Notes: generated by a model from the sequence alone, not told the origin. DNA of 64,000 nucleotides from Pseudomonas anatoliensis (GCF_017976235.1 NZ_JACVHC010000009.1:1-64000), one strand, 5' to 3'. Shown: positions 1-8,658, numbered from the stretch's first letter. Made by a program: numbers and translations.

Positions 1-124
1 GAACCATGACCTGGTCTTCGTGGCCTTCCTGGTAGGTGTTGCCAACGGAGTCAGCGGTGAATGCGCCTGCAGTGATCAGGCCTTGTTTTTCGCCGGTAAC
101 CGACATGTACGCTGGTGTTGCCAT
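1..124 (-). CDS. hcp: Hcp-family type VI secretion tube protein (5' part only)
   Basis: Only the first 41 codons are in the window; the gene runs off the left edge. The N-terminus (MATPAYMSVTGEKQG, then a GAFTADSVGNTYQEGHED-like stretch) is that of the Hcp2/HcpA-C type that forms the stacked hexameric tube of T6SS and is exported into target cells. An AGGAG ribosome binding site lies 5-9 nt before the ATG. Upstream are a sigma-54-like promoter and three copies of one dyad, which fits RpoN and enhancer-protein control known for Pseudomonas H2/H3-type T6SS. No other T6SS gene is visible, so it could be an orphan hcp or the edge of a cluster. Confidence 0.85.
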   Translation of the reverse strand, partial: MATPAYMSVTGEKQGLITAGAFTADSVGNTYQEGHEDQVMV

Positions 125-194
125 GGGGTGCTCTCCTTGCGGATAAATTTAAGGTGCCCGGGAGGCGAAATCGCCCGGTGGGTGCCTGACTGTT

Positions 195-210
195 ATCAAG
201 GAGCGTGCCA
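195..210 (-). promoter_or_regulatory. Sigma-54 (RpoN)-like promoter of hcp
   Basis: On the minus strand the sequence reads TGGCACG-CTCC-TTGAT. The -24 element is perfect and the spacing is right. The -12 element has TTGAT instead of TTGCA/T, so one key base differs. It lies about 70 nt before the hcp start codon. Call is inferred from the consensus only. Confidence 0.5.
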
Positions 211-293
211 GGTTTTGCAAAGTCCCCGGAGCGCGGGGGGCAAAGTGCTCTGGACTGCGGTTGCGAGGGTTTTTTACACAGAATCGAAGGCGA

Positions 294-339
294 AAGTGCG
301 CAAGAAGTTGCGCAGTACTGCGCAACTTCTTGCGCACTT
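294..339. promoter_or_regulatory. 46-bp perfect palindrome containing two TGCGCAA-N4-TTGCGCA dyads
   Basis: Positions 294-316 are the exact reverse complement of 317-339 with no loop. Inside are two 18-bp dyads, TGCGCAA-GAAG-TTGCGCA (297-314) and TGCGCAA-CTTC-TTGCGCA (319-336), starting 22 bp apart. It sits about 85-145 bp upstream of the hcp sigma-54-like promoter, the usual place for an enhancer-binding protein. No terminator-like T tract follows it. Confidence 0.6.
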
Positions 340-397
340 GGCTGCAGGCCTCGTGACGTATAGGCTGTAGCGCTTCAGAGGGGTGTTTTATTATGGG

Positions 398-423
398 GTA
401 CTGCGCAACTTCTTGCGCAGTAC
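398..423. promoter_or_regulatory. Third copy of the TGCGCAA-N4-TTGCGCA dyad
   Basis: The palindrome GTACTGCGCAA-CTTC-TTGCGCAGTAC contains a third exact copy of the dyad (402-419). It starts 83 bp after the second copy, close to eight helical turns. The next element to the right is an unrelated REP-type repeat. Confidence 0.55.
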
Positions 424-460
424 GGCCGAAGGCCGTCACTGGCAGTGCGATGAGTCAAAA

Positions 461-545
461 GCAAAAAGATCGCAGCCTTCGGCAGCTCCTACAGGAAAAA
501 TACATTCCAGATGTAAGAGCTGCCGAAGGCTGCGATCTTTTGATC
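461..545. repeat. REPIN-type inverted repeat, TGTAGGAGCTGCCG family
   Basis: Left arm GATCGCAGCCTTCGGCAGCT and right arm AGCTGCCGAAGGCTGCGATC flank a roughly 30-nt loop. First of 13 full copies of this family in the window. It lies just downstream of hglS. Confidence 0.85.
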
Positions 546-561
546 TACCGACGACCTGCCG

Positions 562-1950
562 TTAGATTATTTTCAGGCCCAGCACTTGCGCGCATTCTTC
601 AATCGAACGCCTCTGCGTCTCGGCATACAACCCCAACTCATCAATGGTCGGGCGCCCCAGCGCCTGTTCGAACGCCTGTCGATTGGAGTGCTCGCCATAG
701 TGCGCCTGCGCCGCATCCCCAAGGTTCGACTGAAAAATCCCCGCCGCACTGACCGGCAGGAAATCTTCGTACACCAGTGGCTCAGCTTTCACATAGCCAT
801 CGCGCAACAAGCCCTCCAGCGAGGTATCACCGAGACTACCCGCCCCCAAGCCTTTTTCAGTAGTGAAATAGCGAAAGTACGCCAGGCTCTGTTCACGCAT
901 GCCGTCGACGCTGTCGGGAAATTCGCCAAAGTGTTGAATCATCAGCGTGTTGTAGCGTGAGGCATTGCCTTCGTTGGGGAAATCACCGAGCTCATCGCGG
1001 GCAGCATTCAGTAATCGGTCATACAGCGCCCGGCCCTTGGGGGTCAGCGCGGCGCCGCGTTGTTCGATTTCGCCGAAACGCGCGCTGTGGCTGCCTCGGG
1101 TTTCGCTCTGATCGGTGAATGCGATTGGCTCATCCAGCGCTTTGAAACTGGTCTGGCGCAGCAGGATCGGGCATTGCCGGCGAGGCGGGCCTTCGACCAC
1201 CGCTTTGGGCGTGATGCCATGGGCGGGCATCTGTTCCTGGACGATGTCGATGTCCAGCGTGCGTGGGGTCAGGTGATTGATGTGTGGGCCTTTGAACGCC
1301 ACGACATCAGCGATCAACCGGTGTTGGGCGCTCAACGTCTGGTACTGCGCAGCGGTAACAGTTGCGCTGTGATGCCAGCGAAAGGTTTCCAATGCCTGTA
1401 GGACGAATTCCTGCGATTCGGTTTCGTCGAGTCCGCCAGCCGTTTCAGCCTGGGCGATCAAACGCAGCGCCGCGTCGGTAAAGATCGAACGTTTGGCCAG
1501 GACTGACTCGGCGAAAGCGCGCAGCTCAGGGTCTTCAATCAACTCCAGCCGCAACAACGACGTGAACACCCGGAACGGACTGGTCTGCAGCGCATCTTCA
1601 TGCACCGCGCGAAATGCCGTGGAGTGCACCGGCACGCCCGCAGGCGTCAGGTCGTAGTAACCCACCGGTTGCATGCCCATGACCGCGAACAAGCGGGCGA
1701 GGGTGGCCAGTTCCGTCGCGGTGCCGACGCGGATGGCGCCATGGCGTTCCATGTCCAGGCGTTCGATTTCGCCGGTGCTGTCTAGCTGCCGAGCGATGCC
1801 TGGCTCACGGGAAAGCACGTCACGGTTGGTCTGTTCCACCAGTTCCATCAGTGCGCCGTACAGAGGCACCTCTTCGCGGTACATGTCGGACATCGCTTTG
1901 GAGAAGCGTTGGCGGATCAGGTCGGGGCTGACGAAAGGCTGCACGGTCAT
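562..1950 (-). CDS. hglS: 2-oxoadipate dioxygenase/decarboxylase (HglS, DUF1338)
   Basis: This 462-aa enzyme converts 2-oxoadipate to D-2-hydroxyglutarate in the Pseudomonas lysine (pipecolate/2-aminoadipate) pathway. The metal ligands reported for the P. putida enzyme fall at the same numbers here: His70 and Arg74 in ERHGAIRVG, His226 in GPHINHLTPR and Glu294 in RFGEIEQRG. Start was set at the internal ATG (MTVQPFVSP) with an AGGA upstream, because the frame extends 23 codons further without family similarity. It follows glcF on the same strand after 88 nt, so it may be cotranscribed with glcDEF. A D-2-hydroxyacid oxidase next to a D-2-hydroxyglutarate producer may not be accidental. Confidence 0.92.
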   Translation of the reverse strand: MTVQPFVSPDLIRQRFSKAMSDMYREEVPLYGALMELVEQTNRDVLSREPGIARQLDSTGEIERLDMERHGAIRVGTATELATLARLFAVMGMQPVGYYDLTPAGVPVHSTAFRAVHEDALQTSPFRVFTSLLRLELIEDPELRAFAESVLAKRSIFTDAALRLIAQAETAGGLDETESQEFVLQALETFRWHHSATVTAAQYQTLSAQHRLIADVVAFKGPHINHLTPRTLDIDIVQEQMPAHGITPKAVVEGPPRRQCPILLRQTSFKALDEPIAFTDQSETRGSHSARFGEIEQRGAALTPKGRALYDRLLNAARDELGDFPNEGNASRYNTLMIQHFGEFPDSVDGMREQSLAYFRYFTTEKGLGAGSLGDTSLEGLLRDGYVKAEPLVYEDFLPVSAAGIFQSNLGDAAQAHYGEHSNRQAFEQALGRPTIDELGLYAETQRRSIEECAQVLGLKII

Positions 1951-2038
1951 GAAATTAATTCCTGCCACGGTCACGTAATGGATAGGAGAAAAGATCGCAG
2001 CCTTCTCCTGCGCGGGCAAACGAAGAATCCTACGAACT

Positions 2039-3259
2039 TCATTCTGCCAACGACTGATCCACCAGTTCGATCCAGTGCAAAACCGGTGTGCGTCCGGCGC
2101 TGGCCAAGTGGCTCTGGCAACCGATGTTGGAGGTGACGATCAGCTGCGGGCGGCCGCTTTCCAAGGCATTGAGGCGGTTGTCGCGCAGTTGCCGCGCCAG
2201 TGTCGGCTGGGTCAGGGAATAGGTGCCCGCCGAGCCGCAGCACAAGTGGCCGTCCGGCACCGCCGTCAGGTTGAAGCCGAGGCGGGTCAGCACCGCTTCC
2301 ACCGCACCGCCGAGTTTCAATGCGTGCTGCAAGGTGCACGGGCAATGCACGGCGATCCGCTGTTCGCTGGCGGCGCAGACCTGCTCCAGCGGTTCTTGCG
2401 CGAGAACCTGCACCAGATCGAGGGTCATTTCGCTGATCCGCCGTGCCTTGTCGGCATAGACCGGATCGGCCTCGAGCAAATGCCCGTAATCCTTGATGAA
2501 CGCGCCGCAGCCGCTGGCGGTCTGCACGATGGCTTCGGCGCCGTTTTGCAGATGTGGCCACCAGGCGTCGATGTTCTGCCGGGCGCGGTCGAGGCCTTTG
2601 GCCTGGGCGTCGAGGTGATAATCCAGCGCACCACAGCAACCGGCCTCGGCTACCGGGATGACGCTGATGCCGAGTCGGTCGAGCACACGCGCCGCGGCGT
2701 CATTGGTGTTCGGCGACAAACCCGGTTGCACGCAACCTTCCAGCAACATGACGCGGCGCGCATGCCGAGGGGCGGGACGCAACCCCGACGTCAGCATGGG
2801 CTGCGGCAGTTTGCTTTCAAACATTCGCGGCAACAGCGGCCGAAACGTAGCGCCCACCCGCAGCAAACCTTTGAACAATCGCGGATTCGGCGCCAGTGCG
2901 CGCAGGCCTTCACGCAACAAGCGTTGCGCCGCCGGACGCGGCACCGCTTGATCAACCACGGCCCGACCGATGTCGAGCAAGTTGTGATAGTCGACGCCGG
3001 ACGGGCAGGTGGTTTCGCAATTGCGGCACGACAGGCAGCGGTCCAGATGCAGTTGCGTTTGTGCGGTCGCCGGTGCGCCTTCGAGCACTTGCTTGATCAG
3101 ATAGATGCGCCCGCGCGGACCATCGAGCTCATCGCCGAGCAATTGATACGTCGGACATGTCGCGTTGCAAAAGCCGCAATGCACGCAGCTACGGAGGATC
3201 TTTTCCGCCTCGGCGGCGCGGGGCAACTGTCGGGATTGCTCGCTGAGGGTTGTTTGCAT
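2039..3259 (-). CDS. glcF: Glycolate oxidase iron-sulfur subunit GlcF
   Basis: 406 aa, the normal length for GlcF. Two ferredoxin-type [4Fe-4S] motifs are visible: Cys25/28/31/35 (CVHCGFCNATCP) and Cys75/78/81/85 (CLSCRNCETTCP). Two CCG-type cysteine-rich domains follow (EAGCCGALDYH and HLCCGSAGTYS). It passes electrons from the flavin subunits GlcD/GlcE to the membrane quinone pool during oxidation of glycolate or a related 2-hydroxyacid. The ATG used (MQTTLSEQ) lies 2 nt after the glcE stop; the frame is open for another 94 codons upstream but that part overlaps glcE. Confidence 0.93.
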   Translation of the reverse strand: MQTTLSEQSRQLPRAAEAEKILRSCVHCGFCNATCPTYQLLGDELDGPRGRIYLIKQVLEGAPATAQTQLHLDRCLSCRNCETTCPSGVDYHNLLDIGRAVVDQAVPRPAAQRLLREGLRALAPNPRLFKGLLRVGATFRPLLPRMFESKLPQPMLTSGLRPAPRHARRVMLLEGCVQPGLSPNTNDAAARVLDRLGISVIPVAEAGCCGALDYHLDAQAKGLDRARQNIDAWWPHLQNGAEAIVQTASGCGAFIKDYGHLLEADPVYADKARRISEMTLDLVQVLAQEPLEQVCAASEQRIAVHCPCTLQHALKLGGAVEAVLTRLGFNLTAVPDGHLCCGSAGTYSLTQPTLARQLRDNRLNALESGRPQLIVTSNIGCQSHLASAGRTPVLHWIELVDQSLAE

Positions 3260-3261
3260 GG

Positions 3262-4311
3262 CTAAAACTCCGCGTACATCCGGCCGGGATTGAACAGCCC
3301 TTGCGGGTCGAGTTGCGCCTTGAGTTGCCGGTGATAGCGCAGCAGCGTGGCGGGCAATGGCTGGAACGGTGACGAGGTGGCGCCATGGGTGAAGCAGGTA
3401 GCGTGGCCGCCGAGTTCCTGGGCAAGGATATGAATGTGTTGGCTGTCGGATTTCAACCAGCGTTGCGCGCCGGCCCAGTCGATCAGTTGCGCGCCGGGCA
3501 GATCCAACGCGCCGAGATTGTTCGGCAGCGACAGGCGCCACAATGGCAGGCCTTCGTCAAAGAATGGCGAACGTTGCTCGTTCAAATCACGCCAGAACAG
3601 CGAGTCCAGTGGTTCACCGCCCAAGCGTTGATGCGCCGCCGTCACCGAGCCCTCGCCACCCTCAAGTCGCAGATACAAACTGTCGCCATCGTGGCACGCG
3701 GCGCTGATTGGCAGCGGTTGCTGGCCCCATTCGGCGAGATTGGCCAGTGCCCGAGCGCAATCGATATCCAGGCGAATGCTCAGGCATTGCCGGGGTTTGG
3801 GCAGGACTTTGAGCGAGACTTCGGTGAGCACGCCGAGGCAGCCGTAACTGCCGGCCATCAGCCGCGAGAGGTCATAACCGGCAACGTTTTTCATCACTTC
3901 GCCGCCGAAACGCAGGTGTTGGCCCAGACCGGTAATCACTCGTGTACCCAGAACGAAATCGCGCACCGAGCCAGACCATGGCCGCCGAGGGCCGGACAAA
4001 CCCGTCGCAATCATGCCACCGACCGTGGCGCTTTCACCGAATGCTGGCGGCTCGCACGGTAACATTTGCCCGGCGGCATCCAGTGCCGCGAGCAACTCGG
4101 ACAATGGCGTCCCTGCGCGCACGCTGACCACCAGTTCGGTCGGCTCATAGCGCACGATGCCGCGATGCACGCGGATGTCGAGTACCTCACCGGCCACTTC
4201 GCGACCGAGAAACGCCTTGCTGTTGCCGCCCTGAATTCTCAGTGGCGTGGCATTGGCCCGCGCTACATTGACCTGATCGAGCAGGATGCTGGCGCCGTCG
4301 AAGTCAGCCAT
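3262..4311 (-). CDS. glcE: Glycolate oxidase FAD-binding subunit GlcE
   Basis: 349 aa, PCMH-type FAD-binding fold. Visible features are RIQGGNSKAFLG near residue 26, GTPLSELLAALDAAGQMLPCEPP and the glycine-rich GATVGGM-like stretch, followed by GEVMKNVAGYDLSRLMAGSYG. It is the second flavin subunit of the GlcDEF membrane-associated oxidase. The ATG overlaps the glcD stop by ATGA, so translation is coupled, and glcF starts 2 nt after its stop. The usual glcC regulator gene is not adjacent. Confidence 0.93.
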   Translation of the reverse strand: MADFDGASILLDQVNVARANATPLRIQGGNSKAFLGREVAGEVLDIRVHRGIVRYEPTELVVSVRAGTPLSELLAALDAAGQMLPCEPPAFGESATVGGMIATGLSGPRRPWSGSVRDFVLGTRVITGLGQHLRFGGEVMKNVAGYDLSRLMAGSYGCLGVLTEVSLKVLPKPRQCLSIRLDIDCARALANLAEWGQQPLPISAACHDGDSLYLRLEGGEGSVTAAHQRLGGEPLDSLFWRDLNEQRSPFFDEGLPLWRLSLPNNLGALDLPGAQLIDWAGAQRWLKSDSQHIHILAQELGGHATCFTHGATSSPFQPLPATLLRYHRQLKAQLDPQGLFNPGRMYAEF

Positions 4312-5810
4312 CAGAAGCGCTCCAGCTCGGGAAATGGCAGTTGCCCGGCATGAATGTGCATCGCGCCAAACTCGGCACAGCGGTGCAGTGTCGGGATGTT
4401 CTTGCCGGGGTTGAGCAGGCCTTGCGGGTCAAACGCGGTTTTGACGGCGTGGAACAGGGTCAATTCTTCGCTGTTGAATTGCGCGCACATCTGATTGATT
4501 TTTTCGCGGCCGACCCCGTGTTCGCCGGTGATGCTGCCGCCGACCTGCACGCACAATTCCAGAATTTTGCCGCCCAGAGCTTCGGCGCGGTGCAGTTCGC
4601 CGGGTTGGTTGGCGTCGAACAGAATCAGTGGATGCATGTTGCCGTCGCCGGCATGGAACACATTCGCCACGCGCAAACCGTATTCCTCGCTGAGGCGGGC
4701 GATGCCTTGCAACACGCCGGGCAATTCGCGCCGCGGAATGGTGCCGTCCATGCAGTAATAGTCCGGCGACAAGCGGCCGATGGCCGGAAAAGCGTTTTTG
4801 CGCCCGGCCCAGAAACGCACGCGTTCAGCTTCGTCACGAGCCTGACGCACCTCGGTTGCACCGGCCTCGGTCATCACGTCGCGAACCCGCTGGCAGTCGT
4901 CGTGGACATCCGCTTCGACGCCGTCGAGTTCGCACAACAGAATGGCTTCGGCGTCGACCGGGTAACCGGCGTGAATGAAGTCTTCGGCGGCGCGAATGGC
5001 GAGGTTGTCCATCATCTCCAAGCCGCCGGGAATGATCCCTGCGGCGATGATTTCGGCCACGGCGCGTCCGGCCTTTTCCACGGAATCGAAACTGGCCAGC
5101 AGCACTTTGGCGACCTGTGGTTTGGGCAGCAGTTTGACCGTGACTTCGGTGATGATCCCCAGCAAGCCTTCGGAACCGGTGAACAGCGCAAGCAAGTCGA
5201 AACCAGGCGAATCGAGGGCTTCGGAGCCCAGGGTCAGGCGTTCGCCTTCAATCGTCAGCACTTCGATTTTCAGCAGATTGTGCACGGTCAGGCCGTACTT
5301 GAGGCAATGCACGCCACCGGCGTTTTCGGCGACGTTGCCGCCAATCGAACAGGCGATTTGCGACGATGGATCCGGCGCGTAATACAGCCCGAACGGCGCG
5401 GCGGCCTGGGAAATCGCCAGATTGCGCACGCCGGGCTGAACCCGCGCAGTGCGGGCGGCCGGGTCGATGTGGAGGATGGTGTTGAAGCGCACCATCACCA
5501 GTAACAGGCCTTTTTCCAGCGGCAACGCGCCGCCGGACAAACCGGTACCGGCGCCGCGGGCGACCACCGGAACGTTTTGTTGATGGCAGAGTTTAAGCAG
5601 GGTTTGCACCTGCTCGAGCCGCCGGGGCAGGGCGACCAGCATCGGCGTGGTGCGGTAGGCGGAGAGGCCATCGCATTCGTAGGGTTTGAGTTCTTCCTCG
5701 CGCCAGAGAATGTCGAGGTCGGGGATGGCCTGTTGCAAGGCCTTGAGCAGATCGGCCTTGTTGACGTCAGGCAGCGGACCGTCGAGGCGTTCGTCGTAAA
5801 GAATGTTCAT
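4311..5810 (-). CDS. glcD: Glycolate oxidase FAD-linked subunit GlcD
   Basis: 499 aa, full length. The N-terminal FAD-binding domain has VARGAGTGLSGGALP at residues 83-97. The C-terminal FAD-oxidase domain carries GSITGEHGVGREK, which is characteristic of the GlcD/D-lactate/D-2-hydroxyglutarate dehydrogenase family. It oxidises glycolate, and family members accept other D-2-hydroxyacids. First gene of glcD-glcE-glcF-(hglS). Upstream is a REPIN and no recognisable regulator. Substrate cannot be fixed from sequence: glycolate is the default, D-2-hydroxyglutarate is a context-based alternative. Confidence 0.92.
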   Translation of the reverse strand: MNILYDERLDGPLPDVNKADLLKALQQAIPDLDILWREEELKPYECDGLSAYRTTPMLVALPRRLEQVQTLLKLCHQQNVPVVARGAGTGLSGGALPLEKGLLLVMVRFNTILHIDPAARTARVQPGVRNLAISQAAAPFGLYYAPDPSSQIACSIGGNVAENAGGVHCLKYGLTVHNLLKIEVLTIEGERLTLGSEALDSPGFDLLALFTGSEGLLGIITEVTVKLLPKPQVAKVLLASFDSVEKAGRAVAEIIAAGIIPGGLEMMDNLAIRAAEDFIHAGYPVDAEAILLCELDGVEADVHDDCQRVRDVMTEAGATEVRQARDEAERVRFWAGRKNAFPAIGRLSPDYYCMDGTIPRRELPGVLQGIARLSEEYGLRVANVFHAGDGNMHPLILFDANQPGELHRAEALGGKILELCVQVGGSITGEHGVGREKINQMCAQFNSEELTLFHAVKTAFDPQGLLNPGKNIPTLHRCAEFGAMHIHAGQLPFPELERF

Positions 5811-5830
5811 CTCAACCTCTCAACCACTCC

Positions 5831-5929
5831 CCCTGTAGGAGCTGCCGAAGGCGGCGATCTTTTGATCTTGCTTTTGATTCTTAAAAACCAAAGTCAAAAG
5901 ATCGCAGCCTTCGGCAGCTCCTACAGGGG
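5831..5929. repeat. REPIN-type inverted repeat, TGTAGGAGCTGCCG family
   Basis: Arms CCTGTAGGAGCTGCCGAAGG and CCTTCGGCAGCTCCTACAGG around a loop rich in GATCTTTTGATC. It lies between glcD and the hydrolase gene. Confidence 0.85.
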
Positions 5930-5940
5930 TGTGCAGGTTT

Positions 5941-6867
5941 TCATTTTTGCTTGCCCAAAAACTCTCGATACAAGCGCGCGGTGTCTGCGGGCTGTTCGAC
6001 CATTGGCATATGCCCGACGTGGTCCCACACATCCACCTGCAAATTGGCGATGCCTTTGCTCCAGATCGGCACGCTGCTGACATCGATCAAGCGATCCTTG
6101 CGGCCCCACAGCAGCAGCGATGGGCATTTGATGTCGGCCAGTTTTGGCTCCATCGGCGGGCTGGCGCGGAAATCGCGGAAGATCTCTTCCAGTTCATCGC
6201 GCTGGTTTTCATAACGCTGGGCGATCGCATCCAGCACGGGTTTCGGCACCCAGGGCGGCGAGGCCATGGTCATCGCATAAAACTGCTGGAATTCTTCCCG
6301 GGAGTTGATCAGAAACGGGTTGTGCCCACGGGCCAGGTGGCGCTCCATGTCGCTGACCTCGGGCGCGGCGACGCCGGCCGGGTCGATCAACGCCAGCGAA
6401 GCGATCCGCTCCGGATACGTTGCCGCCAGCCAGGCCGCGATGTAACCGCCCATGGAGTTGCCGATCACGTGCACTTTCTCCACGCCGCAGACGTCGAGCA
6501 ACTGGATCATGCGCTTGGCCTGAACCGCAATGTCGTAGCCGCCACCCGCCTTGAAGCCGGTTTCACCGTGGCCGGCCAGATCCGGAATGATCACCCGGTA
6601 CTCGCGCACGAAATGCCGGGAGAAGCGCAGCCACAGGTTTTTGTCGCCGCTATAGCCGTGCAGCATCAGGATCGCACTGGGCGCTTCATATGGCCCGCCC
6701 TGCCAGGTCGAGACTGTCATCTCGGCGATCGGCACTTCGATCTTGTGCAGTTTGTACAACTTGGCCTCAATGGCCATGTTCAGGTCATACAGCCAATGGC
6801 CGACCGCCGGATAACTCAACCAGCTCCAGGCCACGAACACCGCGAGGGCGACAAACAGCAAAAGCAT
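5941..6867 (-). CDS. Membrane-anchored alpha/beta hydrolase (Lip3/ABHD6-like lipase or esterase)
   Basis: 308 aa. The first ~20 residues are a hydrophobic segment (MLLLFVALAVFVAWSWL) with no clear cleavage site, so it is probably an N-terminal anchor. Catalytic features: LMLHGYSGD oxyanion region (residues 67-75), nucleophile Ser138 in GNSMGG, an Asp in GRKDRLIDV (about 255) and His in HVGHMPMVE (about 284). The family hydrolyses ester bonds of acylglycerols or similar lipids. It is the second gene after the Baeyer-Villiger monooxygenase (21-nt gap). A monooxygenase making esters followed by an esterase is a known logic for ketone breakdown, but substrate is unknown. Confidence 0.8.
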   Translation of the reverse strand: MLLLFVALAVFVAWSWLSYPAVGHWLYDLNMAIEAKLYKLHKIEVPIAEMTVSTWQGGPYEAPSAILMLHGYSGDKNLWLRFSRHFVREYRVIIPDLAGHGETGFKAGGGYDIAVQAKRMIQLLDVCGVEKVHVIGNSMGGYIAAWLAATYPERIASLALIDPAGVAAPEVSDMERHLARGHNPFLINSREEFQQFYAMTMASPPWVPKPVLDAIAQRYENQRDELEEIFRDFRASPPMEPKLADIKCPSLLLWGRKDRLIDVSSVPIWSKGIANLQVDVWDHVGHMPMVEQPADTARLYREFLGKQK

Positions 6868-6888
6868 CGACGTCTTCCTTATACGTAG

Positions 6889-8343
6889 TCAGGACAAAAT
6901 GTGGTCGGCCGGTTTCAGCGCCCGGGTCAAACGGTGATAGCTGAAACTGAAGCCGGGAAACATCGCGATCACATGACCGCTCTTGCTTTGATACCAACTG
7001 TGGCAGCCGCCGGACTTCCAGACCGTGCGCTCCATCTCCCGGTGGATCATTGCAGTGTAGGTACGTTCTGCCTCGGGGCGCACTTCGATGCTGCGCAGAC
7101 CTTTGGCTTGCACGGTGCGGATGCAGTCGATGATGTAGTTCATCTGCGATTCGATGATGAACAGCGCCGAAGTGTGGCCAATACCGGTATTGGGCCCGGT
7201 GACGATAAACAGGTTGGGAAAGTCCGGCAGGCTGGTGCCGAGGTAGGCGCGAGGATATTCGGCCCAGACATCTCTGAGTTGCACGGCGTTCTTTCCGCTG
7301 ACGGGGTAGGAAATAACGCCGTCGGTAGCGTCATAACCGGTCGACCAGACGATCAGATCAACATCGATGTGCTCGCCGTCCTGGGTGTTGATTCCGCTTT
7401 CATCGATTGACGCGATGCCCTGCTCGCGGCTGTGCAGGCTGACATTGGGCCGGGTCAGTGCCGGGTAGTAGGTGCTGGAGACCAGCACCCGTTTACAGCC
7501 GATGGTGAAGTCCGGCGTGAGTTTTTGCTGGAGCACGGGATCGGGCACTTGGCGTTTGAGAAAGCGCAGCGCCTGTTTCTGCACCATGTGAATCGCCGGT
7601 TTCGAGTATTTGAAGGCGATCACCCGTGTCTCGAACTGCCAGTAAATCAACCAGCGCAGCAGTTTGTAGGCCGGTTTCAAACCGAGTAACCAGCGCTGAA
7701 ACGGCCCGAATACGCGATCGGCTCGCGGCAGCACCCAATGCGGCGTGCGCTGGAATACATGCAGTTGCTCGACCTGCGGGGCAATAACGGGGATTACCTG
7801 CGCGGCGCTGGCTCCGCTGCCGACGATGGCCACGCGTTTACCGCGATAGTCGTAGCTGTGATCCCAATTGTTTGTATGAAATGTCTTGCCCTGAAAGCGA
7901 TCCTGCCCAGGGAAGTGCGGGATTACCGGTTGGCTCAATGGCCCGCTGGCATTGATCAGGAACTGCGCATGGAACGTGCCTTTGGTGGCGGTGTGGACGG
8001 CCCAGCGTTTTTCCGTGTCATCCCACTCGACGTGTTCGACATTGGCTTGCAGCTCCACGCGCTCACGCAGGCCGAACGTATCGATCACGTGCTCGGTATA
8101 GCGATGCAATTCCGCTTGTGCTGCAAACATCTGTGACCAGCGGTACGGCGCGAACGACAGCGAATAAAGCGGGGAGGGCACATCCACCGCCGCGCCGGGG
8201 TAGGTGTTCTGGCACCAGGTGCCGCCAAAGAAGTCGCGCCGTTCCAGCAAGCGAAAATCGTCGATCCCGGCCTTGAGCAGGTTGATCGCCGCGCACTGAC
8301 CGCCAAATCCGCTGCCGATGATCAACACTTGGTAAGTCTGCAT
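6889..8343 (-). CDS. Flavin-containing Baeyer-Villiger-type monooxygenase
   Basis: 484 aa. FAD Rossmann motif IIGSGFGGQCA at residues 8-18, NADPH Rossmann motif VGSGASAAQ at 174-182, and between them the Baeyer-Villiger fingerprint FxGxxxHxxxW(P/D) as FQGKTFHTNNWD (150-161). Such enzymes insert oxygen next to a carbonyl, giving esters or lactones, using NADPH and O2. It leads a two-gene operon with the hydrolase. The natural ketone is not predictable. The ATG is preceded by AGGAGG. Confidence 0.88.
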   Translation of the reverse strand: MQTYQVLIIGSGFGGQCAAINLLKAGIDDFRLLERRDFFGGTWCQNTYPGAAVDVPSPLYSLSFAPYRWSQMFAAQAELHRYTEHVIDTFGLRERVELQANVEHVEWDDTEKRWAVHTATKGTFHAQFLINASGPLSQPVIPHFPGQDRFQGKTFHTNNWDHSYDYRGKRVAIVGSGASAAQVIPVIAPQVEQLHVFQRTPHWVLPRADRVFGPFQRWLLGLKPAYKLLRWLIYWQFETRVIAFKYSKPAIHMVQKQALRFLKRQVPDPVLQQKLTPDFTIGCKRVLVSSTYYPALTRPNVSLHSREQGIASIDESGINTQDGEHIDVDLIVWSTGYDATDGVISYPVSGKNAVQLRDVWAEYPRAYLGTSLPDFPNLFIVTGPNTGIGHTSALFIIESQMNYIIDCIRTVQAKGLRSIEVRPEAERTYTAMIHREMERTVWKSGGCHSWYQSKSGHVIAMFPGFSFSYHRLTRALKPADHILS

Positions 8344-8658
8344 GGGCCTCCTTCTTATAGTTGTTTTTCCGTTTTACTCCTTTCATGTATAGCCAAAAAT
8401 TTGCACGGTGCCCGGTCGCAAGGGTTACCGCATCTTTCCCCATTCCTCCGTCCACCCCAAAACCCTGTAGGAGCTGTCGAGTAAAACGAGGCTGCGATCT
8501 TTTGATCTTGTTTTAAGGTTCAAAATCAAAGGATCGCAGCGTGCCGCAGCTCCTGCATTCAGGGCGCTGACCGGTGATGGCTATTTAACGTTGCCCTGTT
8601 AGACTCCGAAGACGTCCGCCCTGCACTTTGCAGGTTCCGTCGAGTGGTCGAGGCCCTT
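8344..8658. other. Intergenic region between divergent genes
   Basis: This 315-nt stretch between the divergent monooxygenase and diguanylate cyclase genes holds one divergent REPIN (8463-8563). The remainder must carry both promoters, but I see no convincing boxes or operator. Confidence 0.5.
8463..8563. repeat. REPIN-type inverted repeat, variant arm
   Basis: The left arm is the variant TGTAGGAGCTGTCGAGTAAAA followed by CGAGGCTGCGATC; the right arm has several mismatches to the family. The same variant left arm occurs at 20826-20930. Confidence 0.75.

Noticed and set aside
294..339. Palindrome as a rho-independent terminator
   Set aside because: No T tract on either strand, no loop, and the same dyad recurs at 402; a protein-binding role fits better.
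2075..3265. Long plus-strand open frame opposite glcF (396 codons)
   Set aside because: Antisense shadow of glcF in GC-rich DNA; no family features, while the minus strand has clear Fe-S motifs.
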